Assembly (NCBI RefSeq): GCF_051014685.1
Contig: NC_135061.1
Coordinates: 310,001-374,000 of the forward strand
Source: Ptiloglossa arizonensis
Lineage: Eukaryota > Arthropoda > Insecta > Hymenoptera > Colletidae
Reading direction: 5' to 3'
Length of the DNA stretch: 64,000 bases
The translations under genes were made by a program, and so were the position numbers. Shown here one piece after another: positions 14,036-30,109 of this stretch (positions are counted from its first letter, which is position 1; every line of letters starts with the position of its first letter). The notes below the pieces were generated by a model. The model did no database searches. It was given only the letters and a program-made list of their open reading frames with translations, and had not been told where the DNA came from.

Positions 14036-17000
14036 CGTATAACGTATAACGTATAACGTATAACGTATAACGTATAACGTATAACGTAATACGTATAACG
14101 TATAACGTATAACGTATAACGTATAATGTATAACGTATAACGTATAACCTATAACAAATAACGTATAACGTATAACGTATAACGTATAACGTATAACGTA
14201 TAACGTATAACGTATAACGTATAACGTATAACGTATAACGTATAAGGTATAACGTATAACGTAATACGTATAACGTATAACGTATAACGTATAAAGTATA
14301 ACGTATAACGTATAACGGATAACGTATAACGTATACTGTGTAACGTATAACGTATAACGTATAACGTATAACGTATAACGTATAACGTATAACATAGAAT
14401 CTATAACGCATATCCTAGAACTTATGCCGTATAACATATAACGTATAACGTATAACGTATAACGTATAACGTATAATGTATAACGTATAACGTATAACGT
14501 ATAACGTATAACGTATAACGTATAACGTATAACGTATAACGTATAACGTATAACGTATAACGTATAACGTATAACGTATAACGTATAACGTATAAGGTAT
14601 AACGTATAACGTATAACGTATAACGTATAACGTATAACGTATAACGTATAACGTATAACCTATAACGTATAACGTATAACGCTTATCCTATGACGTATAC
14701 CGTATAACGTATAACGTATAACGTATAACGTATAACGTATAACGTATAACGTATAACGTATAACGTATAACGTATAACGTATAACGTATAACGTATAACG
14801 TATAACGTATAACGTATAACGTATAACGTATAACGTATAACGTATAACGTATAACGTATAACGTATAACGTATAACGTATAACGTATAACGTATAACGTA
14901 TAACGTATAACGTATAACGTATAACGTATAGCGTATAACGTATAACGTATAACGTATAAGGTATAACGTATAACGTAAAGCGTATACCGTATAACGTATA
15001 ACGTATAACGTATAACGTATAACGTATAACGTATAACGCTTATCCTATGACGTATACGGTATAACGTATGATGTATAACGAATAACGTATAACGTATAAC
15101 GTATAACGTATAACGTATAACGTATAACGTATAACGTATAACGTAAAACGTATAACGTATAACGTATAACGTATAACGTATAACGTATAACGTATAACGT
15201 ATAACGTATAACGTATAACGTATAACGTATAACGTATAACGTATAACCTATAACGTATAACGTATAACCTATAGCGTAATACGTATAACGTATAACGTAT
15301 AACGTATAACGTATAACGCATAACGTATAACGTATAACGTATAACGTATAATCTATAACGTATACCGTATAACGTATAACGTGTAACGTATAACGTATAA
15401 CGTATAGCGTATAACGTATATCGTATAACGTATAACGTTTAACGTATAACGTATAACATATAATGTATAACGCATATCCTAGAACTTATGCTGAATAACG
15501 TATAATGTATAACGTATAACGTATAACGTATAACGTAGAACGTAGAACGTATAACGTAGAACGTATAACGTATAACGTATAACGTATAACGGATAACGTG
15601 TAACGTATATCGTATATCGTATACCGTATAACGTACAACGAGTAACGCATAACGTATAACGTATAAGGTATAACGTATAACGTATAACGTATAACGTATA
15701 ACGTATAACGTAATACGTATAACGTATAACGTATAACGTATAACGTATAACGTATAACGTATAACGTATAACGTATAACGTATAACGTATTACGTATAAC
15801 CTATAACATATAACGTATAACGTATAACGTATAACGTATAACGTATAACGTATAACGTATAACGTGTAACGTATAACGTATAACGTATAACGTATAACGT
15901 ATAACGTATAACGTAATACGTATAACGTATAACGTATAACGTATAACGTGTAATGTATAACGTATAACGTATAACCTATAACTAATAACGTATAACGTAT
16001 AACGTATAACGTAATACGTATAACGTATAACGTATAACGTGTAACGTATAACGTATAACGTATAACGTATAACGTATAACGTAATACGTATAACGTATAA
16101 CGTATAACGTATAACGTATAACGTATAACGTATAACGTATAACGTATAACGTATAACGTATAACGTATAACGTATAACGTATAACGTATAACGTATAACG
16201 TATAACGTATAACGTATAACGTATAACGTATAACGTATAACGTATAACGTATAACGTATAACGTATAACGTAATACGTATAACGGATAACGTATAACGTA
16301 TAACGTATAACGTATAACGTATAACGTACAACGTATAACGTATAACGTATAACGTATAACATATAATCTATAACGCATATCCTAGAACTTATGCCGTATA
16401 ACATATAACGTATAACGTATAACGTATAACGTTTAACGTATAACGTATAACGTATAACGTATAACGTATAACGTATAACGTATAACGTATAACGTATAAC
16501 GTATAACGTATAACGTATAACGTATAACGTATAACGTATACCGTATAACGTACAACGAGTAACGCATAACGTATAACGTATAAGGTATAACGTATAACGT
16601 ATAACGTATAACGTATAACGTATAACGTATAACGTATAACGTATAACGTATAACGTAATACGTATAACGTATAACGTATAACGTATAACGTATAACGTAT
16701 AACGTATAACGTATAACGTATAACGTATAACGTATAACGTATAACGTATAACGTATAACGTATAACGTATAACGTATAACGTATAACGTATAACGTATAA
16801 CGTATAACGTATAACGTAATACGTATAACGTATAACGTATAACGTATAACGTATAACGTATAACGTATAACGTATAACGTATAACGTATAACGTATAACG
16901 TATAACGTATAACGTATAACGTATAACGTATAACGTATAACGTATAACGTATAACGTATAACGTATAACGTATAACGTATAACGTATACCGTATAACGTA

Positions 17001-20000
17001 TAACGTATAACGTATAACGTATAACGTATAACGTATAACGTATAACGTATAACGTATAACGTAATACGTATAACGTATAACGTATAACGTATAACGTATA
17101 ACGTATAACGTATAACGTATAACGTATAACGTATTACGTATAACCTATAACATATAACGTATAACGTATAACGTATAACGTATAACGTATAACGTATAAC
17201 CTATAACGTATAACGTATAACCTATAACGTAATACATATAACGTATAACGTATAACGTATAACGTATAACGTATAACGTATAACGTAATACGTATAACGT
17301 ATAACGTATAACGTATAACGTACAACGGATAACGTATAACGTATAACGTATAACGTATAACGTATAACGTATAACGTATAACGTGTAACGTATAACGTAT
17401 AACTTATAACGTATAACGTATAACTTATAACGTATAACGTATAACGTATAACGTATAACGTATAACGTATAACGTATAACGTATAACGTATAACGTAATA
17501 CGTATAACGTATAACGTATAACGTATAACGTATAACGTATAACGTATAATGTATAACGTGTAACGTATAACGTATAACTTATAACGTATAACGTATAACG
17601 TATAACGTATAACGTATAACGTATAACGTATAACGTATAACGTATAACGTATAACGTAATACGTATAACGTATAACGTATAACGTATAACGTATAACGTA
17701 TAACGTATAACGTATAACTTATAACGTATAACGTATAACGTATAACGTATAACGTATAACGTATAACGTATAACGTAGAACGTATAATGTATAACGTATA
17801 ACGTATAACGTATAACCTATAACGTATAACGTATAACCTATAACGTAATACATATAACGTATAACGTATAACGTATAACGTATTACGCATAACGTATAAC
17901 GTATAACGTATAACGTATAACGTATACCGTCTAACGTATAACGTGTAACGTATAACGTATAACGTATAGCGTATAACGTATATCGTATAACGTATAACGT
18001 TTAACGTATAACGTATAAAATATAATGTATAACGTATAACGTATAACGTATAACGTATAACGTAGAACGTATAACGTATAACGTATAACGTATAACGTAT
18101 AACGGATAACGTGTAACGTATATCGTATATCGTATACCGTATAACGTACAACGTATAACGTATAACGTATACCGTATAACGTATAACGTGTAACGTATAA
18201 CGTATAACGTATAGCGTATAACGTATAACGTATAACGTAATACGTATAACGTATAACGTATAACGTATAACGTATAACGTATAACGTATAACGTATAACG
18301 TATAACGTATAACGTATAACGTATAACATACAATGTATAACGCATATCCTAGAACTTATGCTGAATAACGTATAACGTATAGCGTACAACGGATAACGTA
18401 TAACGTATAACGTATAACGTATAACGTATAACGTATAACGTGTAACGTATAACGTATAACGTATAACGTATAACGTATAACGTATAACGTATAACGTATA
18501 ACGTATAACGTATAACGTATAACGTATAACGTATAACGTAATACGTATAACGTATAACGTATAACGTATAACGTATAACGTATAACGTATAACGTATAAC
18601 GTATAACGTATAACGTATAACGTATAGCGTATAACGTATAACGTATAACGTATAACGTATAACGTATAACGTATAACGTATAACGTATAACGTATAACGT
18701 ATAACGTATAACGTATAACGTATAACGTATAACGAATAACGTATAACGTATAACGTATAACGTATAACGTATAACGTATAACGTAGAACGTATAATGTAT
18801 AACGTATAACGTATAACGTATAACCTATAACGTATAACGTATAACCTATAACGTAATACATATAACGTATAACGTATAACGTATAACGTATTACGCATAA
18901 CGTATAACGTATAACGTATAACGTATAACGTATACCGTATAACGTATAACGTGTAACGTATAACGTATAACGTATAGCGTATAACGTATATCGTATAACG
19001 TATAACGTATAACGTATAACGTATAACGTAATACGTATAACGTATAACGTATAACGTATAACGTGTAATGTATAACGTATAACGTATAACCTATAACTAA
19101 TAACGTATAACGTATAACGTAATACGTATAACGTATAACGTGTAACGTATAACGTATAACGTATAACGTATAACGTATAACGTAATACGTATAACGTATA
19201 ACGTATAACGTATAACGTATAACGTATAACGTATAACGTATAACGTATAACGTATAACGTATAACGTATAACGTATAACGTATAACGTATAACGTATAAC
19301 GTATAACGTATAACGTAATACGTATAACGGATAACGTATAACGTATAACGTATAACGTATAACGTATAACGTACAACGTATAACGTATAACGTATAACGT
19401 ATAGCGTATAACGTAATACGTATAACGTATAACGTATAACGTATAACGTATAACGTTTAACGTACAACGTATAACGTATAACGTATAACGTATAACGTAT
19501 AACGTATAACGTATAACGTATAACGTATAAAGTATAACGTATAACGTATAACGTATAACGTATAACGTATAACGTATAACGTAGAACGTATAACGTATAA
19601 CGTATAACGTATAACGTATAACGTAATACGTATAACGTATAACGTATAACGTATAACGTATAACGTATAACGTATAACGTATAACGTATAACGTATAACG
19701 TATAACGTAATACGTATAACGTATAACGTATAACGTATAACGTATAATGTATAACGTATAACGTATAACCTATAACAAATAACGTATAACGTATAACGTA
19801 TAACGTATAACGTATAACGTATAACGTATAACGTATAACGTATAACGTATAACGTATAACGTATAACGTATAACGTATAACGTATAACGAATAACGTATA
19901 ACGTAATACGTATAACGTATAACGTATAACGTATAAAGTATAACGTATAACGTATAACGGATAACGTATAACGTATACTGTGTAACGTATAACGTATAAC

Positions 20001-20384
20001 GTATAACGTATAACGTATAACGTATAACGTATAACATATAATCTATAACGCATATCCTAGAACTTATGCCGTATAACATATAACGTATAACGTATAACGT
20101 ATAACGTATAACGTATAACGTATAACGTATAACGTATAACGTATAACGTATAACGTATAACGTATAACGTATAACGTATAACGTATAACGTATAACGTAT
20201 AACGTATAACGTATAACGTATAACGTATAACGTATAACGTATAACGTATAACGTATAACGTATAACGTATAACGTATAACGTATAACGTATAACGTATAA
20301 CGTATAACGTATAACGTATAACGTATAACGTATAACGTATAACGTATAACGTATAACGTATAACCTATAACGTATAACGTATAA

Positions 20385-23300
20385 CGCTTATCCTATGACG
20401 TATACCGTATAACGTATAACGTATAACGTATAACGTACAACGTATAACGTATAACGTATAACGTATAACGTATAACGTATAACGTATAACGTATAACGTA
20501 TAAAGTATAACGTATAACGTATAACGTATAACGTATAACGTATAACGTATAACGTAGAACGTATAACGTATAACGTATAACGTATAACGTATAACGTAAT
20601 ACGTATAACGTATAACGTATAACGTATAACGTATAACGTATAACGTATAACGTATAACGTATATCGTATAACGTATAACGTATAACGTATAACGTAGAAC
20701 GTATAACGTATAACGTATAATGTATAACGTATAACGTATAACGTATAACCTATAACGTATAACGTATAACCTATAACGTAATACATATAACGTATAACGT
20801 ATAACGTATAACGTATAACGCATAACGTATAACGTATAACGTATAACGTATAACGTATACCGTATAACGTATAACGTGTAACGTATAACGTATAACGTAT
20901 AACGTATAACGTATAACGTATAACGTATAACGTATAGCGTATAACGTATAACGTATAACGTATAAGGTATAACGTATAACGTAAAGCGTATACCGTATAA
21001 CGTATAACGTATAACGTATAACGTATAACGTATAACGTATAACGTATAACGCTTATCCTATGACGTATACGGTATAACGTATGATGTATAACGAATAACG
21101 TATAACGTATAACGTATAACGTAGAACGTATAACGTATAACGTATAATGCATAACGTATAACGTATAACGTATAACCTATAACGTATAACGTATAACCTA
21201 TAACGTAATACATATAACGTATAACGTATAACGTATAACGTATAACGCATAACGTATAACGTATAACGTATAACGTATAACGTATACCGTATAACGTATA
21301 ACGTGTAACGTATAACGTATAACGTATAGCGTATAACGTATATCGTATAACGTATAACGTTTAACGTATAACGTATAACCTATAACGTATAACGTATATC
21401 CTATAACGTAATACATATAACGTATAACGTATAACGTATAACGTATAACGCATAACGTATAACGTATAACGTATAACGTATAACGTATACCGTATAACGT
21501 ATAACGTGTAACGTATAACGTATAACGTATAGCGTATAACGTATATCGTATAACGTATAACGTTTAACGTATAACGTATAAAATATAATGTATAACGCAT
21601 ATCCTAGAACTTATGCTGAATAACGTATAACGTATAACGTATAACGTATAAGGTATAACGTATAACGTATAACGTATAACGTATAACGTATAACGTATAA
21701 CGTATAACGTATAACGTATAACGTATAACCTATAACGTATAACGTATAACGCTTATCCTATGACGTATACCGTATAACGTATAACGTATAACGTATAACG
21801 TATAACGTATAACGTATAACGTATAACGTATAACGTATAACGTATAACGTATAACGTATAACGTATAACGTATAACGTATAACGTATAACGTATAACGTA
21901 TAACGTATAACGTATAACGTATAACGTATAACGTATAGCGTATAACGTATAACGTATAACGTATAAGGTATAACGTATAACGTAAAGCGTATACCGTATA
22001 ACGTATAACGTATAACGTATAACGTATAACGTATAACGTATAACGCTTATCCTATGACGTATACGGTATAACGTATGATGTATAACGAATAACGTATAAC
22101 GTATAACGTATAACGTACAACGTATAACGTATAACGTATAACGTATAACGTAAAACGTATAACGTATAACGTATAACGTATAACGTATAACGTATAATGT
22201 ATAACGTATAACGTATAACCTATAACAAATAACGTATAACGTATAACGTATAACGTATAACGTATAACGTATAACGTATAACGTATAACGTATAACGTAT
22301 AACGTATAACGTATAACGTATAACGTATAACGTATAACGAATAACGTATAACGTAATACGTATAACGTATAACGTATAACGTATAAAGTATAACGTATAA
22401 CGTATAACGGATAACGTATAACGTATACTGTGTAACGTATAACGTATAACGTATAACGTATAACGTATAACGTATAACGTATAACATATAATCTATAACG
22501 CATATCCTAGAACTTATGCCGTATAACATATAACGTATAACGTATAACGTATAACGTATAACGTATAACGTATAACGTATAACGTATAACGTATAACGTA
22601 TAACGTATAACGTATAACGTATAACGTATAACGTATAACGTATAACGTATAACGTATAACGTATAACGTATAACGTATAACGTATAACGTATAACGTATA
22701 ACGTATAACGTATAACGTATAACGTATAACGTATAACGTATAACGTATAACGTATAACGTATAACGTATAACGTATAACGTATAACGTATAACGTATAAC
22801 GTATAACGTATAACGTATAACCTATAACGTATAACGTATAACGCTTATCCTATGACGTATACCGTATAACGTATAACGTATAACGTATAACGTACAACGT
22901 ATAACGTATAACGTATAACGTATAACGTATAACGTATAACGTATAACGTATAACGTATAAAGTATAACGTATAACGTATAACGTATAACGTATAACGTAT
23001 AACGTATAACGTAGAACGTATAACGTATAACGTATAACGTATAACGTATAACGTAATACGTATAACGTATAACGTATAACGTATAACGTATAACGTATAA
23101 CGTATAACGTATAACGTATATCGTATAACGTATAACGTATAACGTATAACGTAGAACGTATAACGTATAACGTATAATGTATAACGTATAACGTATAACG
23201 TATAACCTATAACGTATAACGTATAACCTATAACGTAATACATATAACGTATAACGTATAACGTATAACGTATAACGCATAACGTATAACGTATAACGTA

Positions 23301-26300
23301 TAACGTATAACGTATACCGTATAACGTATAACGTGTAACGTATAACGTATAACGTATAACGTATAACGTATAACGTATAACGTATAACGTATAGCGTATA
23401 ACGTATAACGTATAACGTATAAGGTATAACGTATAACGTAAAGCGTATACCGTATAACGTATAACGTATAACGTATAACGTATAACGTATAACGTATAAC
23501 GTATAACGCTTATCCTATGACGTATACGGTATAACGTATGATGTATAACGAATAACGTATAACGTATAACGTATAACGTAGAACGTATAACGTATAACGT
23601 ATAATGCATAACGTATAACGTATAACGTATAACCTATAACGTATAACGTATAACCTATAACGTAATACATATAACGTATAACGTATAACGTATAACGTAT
23701 AACGCATAACGTATAACGTATAACGTATAACGTATAACGTATACCGTATAACGTATAACGTGTAACGTATAACGTATAACGTATAGCGTATAACGTATAT
23801 CGTATAACGTATAACGTTTAACGTATAACGTATAACCTATAACGTATAACGTATATCCTATAACGTAATACATATAACGTATAACGTATAACGTATAACG
23901 TATAACGCATAACGTATAACGTATAACGTATAACGTATAACGTATACCGTATAACGTATAACGTGTAACGTATAACGTATAACGTATAGCGTATAACGTA
24001 TATCGTATAACGTATAACGTTTAACGTATAACGTATAAAATATAATGTATAACGCATATCCTAGAACTTATGCTGAATAACGTATAACGTATAACGTATA
24101 ACGTATAAGGTATAACGTATAACGTATAACGTATAACGTATAACGTATAACGTATAACGTATAACGTATAACGTATAACGTATAACGTATAACGTATAAC
24201 GTATAACGTATAACGTATAACGTATAACGTATAACGTATAACGTATAACGTATAACGTATAACGTATAACGTATAACGAATAACGTATAACGTAATACGT
24301 ATAACGTATAACGTATAACGTATAAAGTATAACGTATAACGTATAACGGATAACGTATAACGTATACTGTGTAACGTATAACGTATAACGTATAACGTAT
24401 AACGTATAACGTATAACGTATAACGTATAACATATAATCTATAACGCATATCCTAGAACTTATGCCGTATAACATATAACGTATAACGTATAACGTATAA
24501 CGTATAACGTATAACGTATAACGTATAACGTATAACGTATAACGTATAACGTATAACGTATAACGTATAACGTATAACGTATAACGTATAACGTATAACG
24601 TATAACGTATAACGTATAACGTATAACGTATAACGTATAACGTATAACGTATAACGTATAACGTATAACGTATAACGTATAACGTATAACGTATAACGTA
24701 TAACGTATAACGTATAACGTATAACGTATAACGTATAACGTATAACGTATAACGTATAACCTATAACGTATAACGTATAACGCTTATCCTATGACGTATA
24801 CCGTATAACGTATAACGTATAACGTATAACGTACAACGTATAACGTATAACGTATAACGTATAACGTATAACGTATAACGTATAACGTATAACGTATAAA
24901 GTATAACGTATAACGTATAACGTATAACGTATAACGTATAACGTATAACGTATAACGTATAACGTATAACGTATAACGTATAACGTATAACGTATAACGT
25001 ATAACGTATAACGTATAACGTATAACGTATAACGTATAACGTATAACGTATAACCTATAACGTATAACGTATAACGCTTATCCTATGACGTATACCGTAT
25101 AACGTATAACGTATAACGTATAACGTACAACGTATAACGTATAACGTATAACGTATAACGTATAACGTATAACGTATAACGTATAACGTATAAAGTATAA
25201 CGTATAACGTATAACGTATAACGTATAACGTATAACGTATAACGTAGAACGTATAACGTATAACGTATAACGTATAACGTATAACGTAATACGTATAACG
25301 TATAACGTATAACGTATAACGTATAACGTATAACGTATAACGTATAACGTATATCGTATAACGTATAACGTATAACGTATAACGTAGAACGTATAACGTA
25401 TAACGTATAATGTATAACGTATAACGTATAACGTATAACCTATAACGTATAACGTATAACCTATAACGTAATACATATAACGTATAACGTATAACGTATA
25501 ACGTATAACGCATAACGTATAACGTATAACGTATAACGTATAACGTATACCGTATAACGTATAACGTGTAACGTATAACGTATAACGTATAACGTATAAC
25601 GTATAACGTATAACGTATAACGTATAGCGTATAACGTATAACGTATAACGTATAAGGTATAACGTATAACGTAAAGCGTATACCGTATAACGTATAACGT
25701 ATAACGTATAACGTATAACGTATAACGTATAACGTATAACGCTTATCCTATGACGTATACGGTATAACGTATGATGTATAACGAATAACGTATAACGTAT
25801 AACGTATAACGTAGAACGTATAACGTATAACGTATAATGCATAACGTATAACGTATAACGTATAACCTATAACGTATAACGTATAACCTATAACGTAATA
25901 CATATAACGTATAACGTATAACGTATAACGTATAGCGCATAACGTATAACGTATAACGTATAACGTATAACGTATACCGTATAACGTATAACGTGTAACG
26001 TATAACGTATAACGTATAGCGTATAACGTATATCGTATAACGTATAACGTTTAACGTATAACGTATAACCTATAACGTATAACGTATATCCTATAACGTA
26101 ATACATATAACGTATAACGTATAACGTATAACGTATAACGCATAACGTATAACGTATAACGTATAACGTATAACGTATACCGTATAACGTATAACGTGTA
26201 ACGTATAACGTATAACGTATAGCGTATAACGTATATCGTATAACGTATAACGTTTAACGTATAACGTATAAAATATAATGTATAACGCATATCCTAGAAC

Positions 26301-26940
26301 TTATGCTGAATAACGTATAACGTATAACGTATAACGTATAAGGTATAACGTATAACGTATAACGTATAACGTATAACGTATAACGTATAACGTATAACGT
26401 ATAACGTATAACGTATAACCTATAACGTATAACGTATAACGCTTATCCTATGACGTATACCGTATAACGTATAACGTATAACGTATAACGTATAACGTAT
26501 AACGTATAACGTATAACGTATAACGTATAACGTATAACGTATAACGTATAACGTATAACGTATAACGTATAACGTATAACGTATAACGTATAACGTATAA
26601 CGTATAACGTATAACGTATAACGTATAGCGTATAACGTATAACGTATAACGTATAAGGTATAACGTATAACGTAAAGCGTATACCGTATAACGTATAACG
26701 TATAACGTATAACGTATAACGTATAACGTATAACGCTTATCCTATGACGTATACGGTATAACGTATGATGTATAACGAATAACGTATAACGTATAACGTA
26801 TAACGTACAACGTATAACGTATAACGTATAACGTATAACGTAAAACGTATAACGTATAACGTATAACCTATAACAAATAACGTATAACGTGTAACGTATA
26901 ACCTATAACGTATAACGTATAACGTATAACGTATAACGTA
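20385..26940 (+). repeat. Higher-order repeat, three copies (2457 and 2233 bp, then partial)
   Basis: Copies start at B tags 20385, 22842 and 25075. Order and spacing in copy 1 are B, 665, B2, 546, A1, 154, B, 294, B2, 455, A2, 343, next copy. Copy 2 repeats B, 665, B2, 546, A1, then goes directly to A2 after 392 bp, so it lacks the inner B/B2 pair, and has an extra B at 24781. Copy 3 restores B, 665, B2, 546, A1, 154, B, 294, B2 and ends near the domain boundary. All distances are multiples of 7. Consensus tracts of roughly 290 bp follow the A2 tags at 20049, 22499 and 24445. Confidence 0.88.
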
Positions 26941-27160
26941 TAACGAGTTACGTATAACGTCTAACATATAACGTATAACGTATAACGTATAACGTATAGC
27001 GTATAACTTTTAACGTATAACGTATAACGTATAACGTATAACGTATAACGTATAACGTATAACGTATAACGTATAACGTATAACGTATAACGTATAACGT
27101 ATAACGTATAACGTATAACGTATAACGTATAACGTATAACGTATAACGTATAACGTATAA

Positions 27161-29055
27161 CGAGTTACGTATAACGTCTAACGTATAACGTATAACGTAT
27201 AGTGTATAACGTATAACGTATAACGTATAACTTTTAACGTATAACGTATAACGTATAACGTATAACGTATAACGTATAACGTATAACGTATAACGTATAA
27301 CGTATAACGTATAACGTATAACGTATAACGTATAACGTATAACGTATAACGTACAACGAGTTACGTATAACGTCTAACGTATAACGTATAACGTATAACG
27401 TATAACGTATAGCGTATAACGTATAGTGTATAACGTATAACGTATAACGTATAACTTTTAACGTATAACGTATAACGTATAACGTATAACGTATAACGTA
27501 TAACGTATAACGTATAACGTATAACGTATAACGTATAACGTATAACGTATAACGTATAACGTATAACGTATAACGTATAACGTATAACGTATAACGTATA
27601 ACGTATAACGTATAACGTATAACGTATAACGTATAACGTATAACGTATAACGTATAACGTATACCGTTTAACGTATATCGTATAACGTATAACGTATAAC
27701 GTATAACGTATAACGTATAACCTATAACAAATAACGTATAACGTGTAACGTATAACGTATAAAGTATAGCGTATAACGTATATCGTATAACGTATAACGT
27801 TTAACGTATAACGTATAACATATAATGTATAACGCATATCCTAGAACTTATGCTGAATAACGTATAACGTATAACGTATAACGTATAACGTATAACGTAT
27901 AACGTAGAACGTAGCACGTATAACGTATAACGTATTACGTATAACGTATAACGTATAAAGTATAACGTATAACGTATAACGTATAACGTATAACGTATAA
28001 CGTACAACGTATAACGTATAACGTATAACGTATAACGTATAACGTATAACGTATAACGTATAACGTATAACGTATAACGTATAACGTATAACGTATAACG
28101 TATAACGTATAACGTATAACGTATAACGTATAACGTATAACGTATAACGTATAACGTATAACGTATAACGTATAACGAGTTACGTATAACGTCTAACGTA
28201 TAACGTATAACGTATAGTGTATAACGTATAACGTATAACGTATAACTTTTAACGTATAACGTATAACGTATAACGTATAACGTATAACGTATAACGTATA
28301 ACGTATAACGTATAACGTATAACGTATAACGTATAACGTATAACGTATAACGTATAACGTATAACGTACAACGAGTTACGTATAACGTCTAACGTATAAC
28401 GTATAACGTATAACGTATAACGTATAGCGTATAACGTATAGTGTATAACGTATAACGTGTAACGTATAACTTTTAACGTATAACGTATAACGTATAACGT
28501 ATAACGTATAACGTATAACGTATAACGTATAACGTATAACGTATAACGTATAACGTATAACGTATAACGTATAACGTATAACGTATAACGTATAACGTAT
28601 AACGTATAACGTATAACGTATAACGTATAACGTATAACGTATAACGTATAACGTATAACGTATAACGTATAACGTATACCGTTTAACGTATATCGTATAA
28701 CGTATAACGTATAACGTATAACGTATAACGTATAACCTATAACAAATAACGTATAACGTGTAACGTATAACGTATAAAGTATAGCGTATAACGTATATCG
28801 TATAACGTATAACGTTTAACGTATAACGTATAACATATAATGTATAACGCATATCCTAGAACTTATGCTGAATAACGTATAACGTATAACGTATAACGTA
28901 TAACGTATAACGTATAACGTAGAACGTAGCACGTATAACGTATAACGTATTACGTATAACGTATAACGTATAAAGTATAACGTATAACGTATAACGTATA
29001 ACGTATAACGTATAACGTACAACGTATAACGTATAACGTATAACGTATAACGTAT
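27161..29055 (+). repeat. 1015-bp tandem duplication
   Basis: Copy 1 is 27161-28175 and copy 2 runs from 28176 to about 29055. C tags at 27161 and 27357 recur at 28176 and 28372, and the A1 tag at 27833 recurs at 28848. The period is exactly 1015 bp (145 units). Both copies carry a private TAGCACG unit next to CGTAGAA (near 27913 and 28928). One visible difference is CGTGTAA near 28457 where copy 1 has a consensus unit. Confidence 0.88.
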
Positions 29056-29337
29056 AACGTATTACGTATAACCTATAACATATAACGTATAACGTATAAC
29101 GTATAACGTATAACGTATAACGTATAACGTATAACGTATATCGTATAACGTATAACGTATTACGTATAACGTATAACGTACAACGTATAACGTATAACGA
29201 ATAACGTATAACGTATAACGTATAACGTATAACGTATAACGTATAACGTATAACGTATATCGTATAACGTATAACGTATAACGTATAACGTATAACGTGT
29301 AACGTATAACGTATAACGTATAACGTATAACGTATAA

Positions 29338-29344
29338 CATAATA
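29338..29344 (+). other. 2-nt deletion that shifts array register
   Basis: The pair of units normally reading CATATAA then TATATAA before an A2 tag is 12 nt long here instead of 14. Upstream landmarks sit at residue 1 mod 7 and all downstream ones at residue 6, which matches the loss of 2 nt exactly. The following tag also carries a unique substitution (CGCAAGT). This is the only lasting register break I found between 5.5 and 64 kb. Confidence 0.8.
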
Positions 29345-29488
29345 TATAACGCAAGTCCTAGAACTTATGCCGTATAACGTCTAGTGTATAACGTATAACG
29401 TATAACGTATATCGTATAACGTATAACGTTTAACGTATAACGTATAACATATAATGTATAACGCATATCCTAGAACTTATGCTGAATA

Positions 29489-30005
29489 ACGTATAACGTA
29501 TAACGTATAACGTATAACGTATAACGTATAACGTATAACGTATAACGTATAACGTATAACGTATAACGTATAACGTATAACGTATAACGTATAACGTATA
29601 ACGTATAACGTATAACGTATAACGTATAACGTATAACGTATAACGTATAACGTATAACGTATAACGTATAACGTATAACGTATAACGTATAACGTATAAC
29701 GTATAACGTATAACGTATAACGTATAACGTATAACGTATAACGTATAACGTATAACGTATAACGTATAACGTATAACGTATAACGTATAACGTATAACGT
29801 ATAACGTATAACGTATAACGTATAACGTATAACGTATAACGTATAACGTATAACGTATAACGTATAACGTATAACGTATAACGTATAACGTATAACGTAT
29901 AACGTATAACGTATAACGTATAACGTATAACGTATAACGTATAACGTATAACGTATAACGTATAACGTATAACGTATAACGTATAACGTATAACGTATAA
30001 CGTAT
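29489..30005 (+). repeat. Pure consensus tract, about 73 units
   Basis: After the A1 tag at 29462, about 515 bp are uninterrupted CGTATAA with no variant visible, ending at a CGTATAC near 30002. Nothing else is present. Long pure runs like this are expected from recent slippage or unequal exchange and are also where assemblers lose copy number. Confidence 0.85.
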
Positions 30006-30109
30006 ACCGTATAACGTATAACGTATAACGTAAAACGTGTAACGTATAACGTAATACGTATAACGTATAACGTATAACGTATAACGTATAACGTATAACG
30101 TATAACGTA

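Larger units (their letters stand above)
5271..26306 (+). repeat. A tag family, domain 1 forms
   Basis: The A tag is 21 bp: consecutive units CGCATAT, CCTAGAA and CTTATGC. A1 continues with TGAATAA, and is preceded in domain 1 mostly by AATATAA and TGTATAA. A2 continues with CGTATAA then CATATAA, and is preceded by CATATAA and TCTATAA. A1 starts: 5271, 5986, 10095, 11684, 15471, 18341, 21596, 24053, 26286. A2 starts: 8247, 9206, 14407, 16374, 20049, 22499, 24445. The A1 copies at 15471 and 18341 have CATATAA or CATACAA in the flank, closer to the domain 2 form. The tag is an imperfect inverted repeat, with GCATA and TATGC around a 10-nt centre containing CTAG. Confidence 0.92.
4443..26754 (+). 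repeat. B tag family (domain 1 marker)
   Basis: The B tag is three diverged consecutive units, CGCTTAT, CCTATGA and CGTATAC. One form is followed by CGTATAA. The other (B2) is followed by GGTATAA and then a unit reading CGTATGA, with TGTATAA and CGAATAA nearby. Starts counted: 4443, 4788, 6147, 6413, 9514, 10256, 10536, 11040, 11320, 14680, 15037, 20385, 21050, 21750, 22044, 22842, 23507, 24781, 25075, 25740, 26440 and 26734. All from 6147 onward are congruent to 1 mod 7. B to B2 spacing recurs at 266, 280, 294, 357 or 665 bp. I find no B tag after 26734, so the family defines domain 1. Confidence 0.9.
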
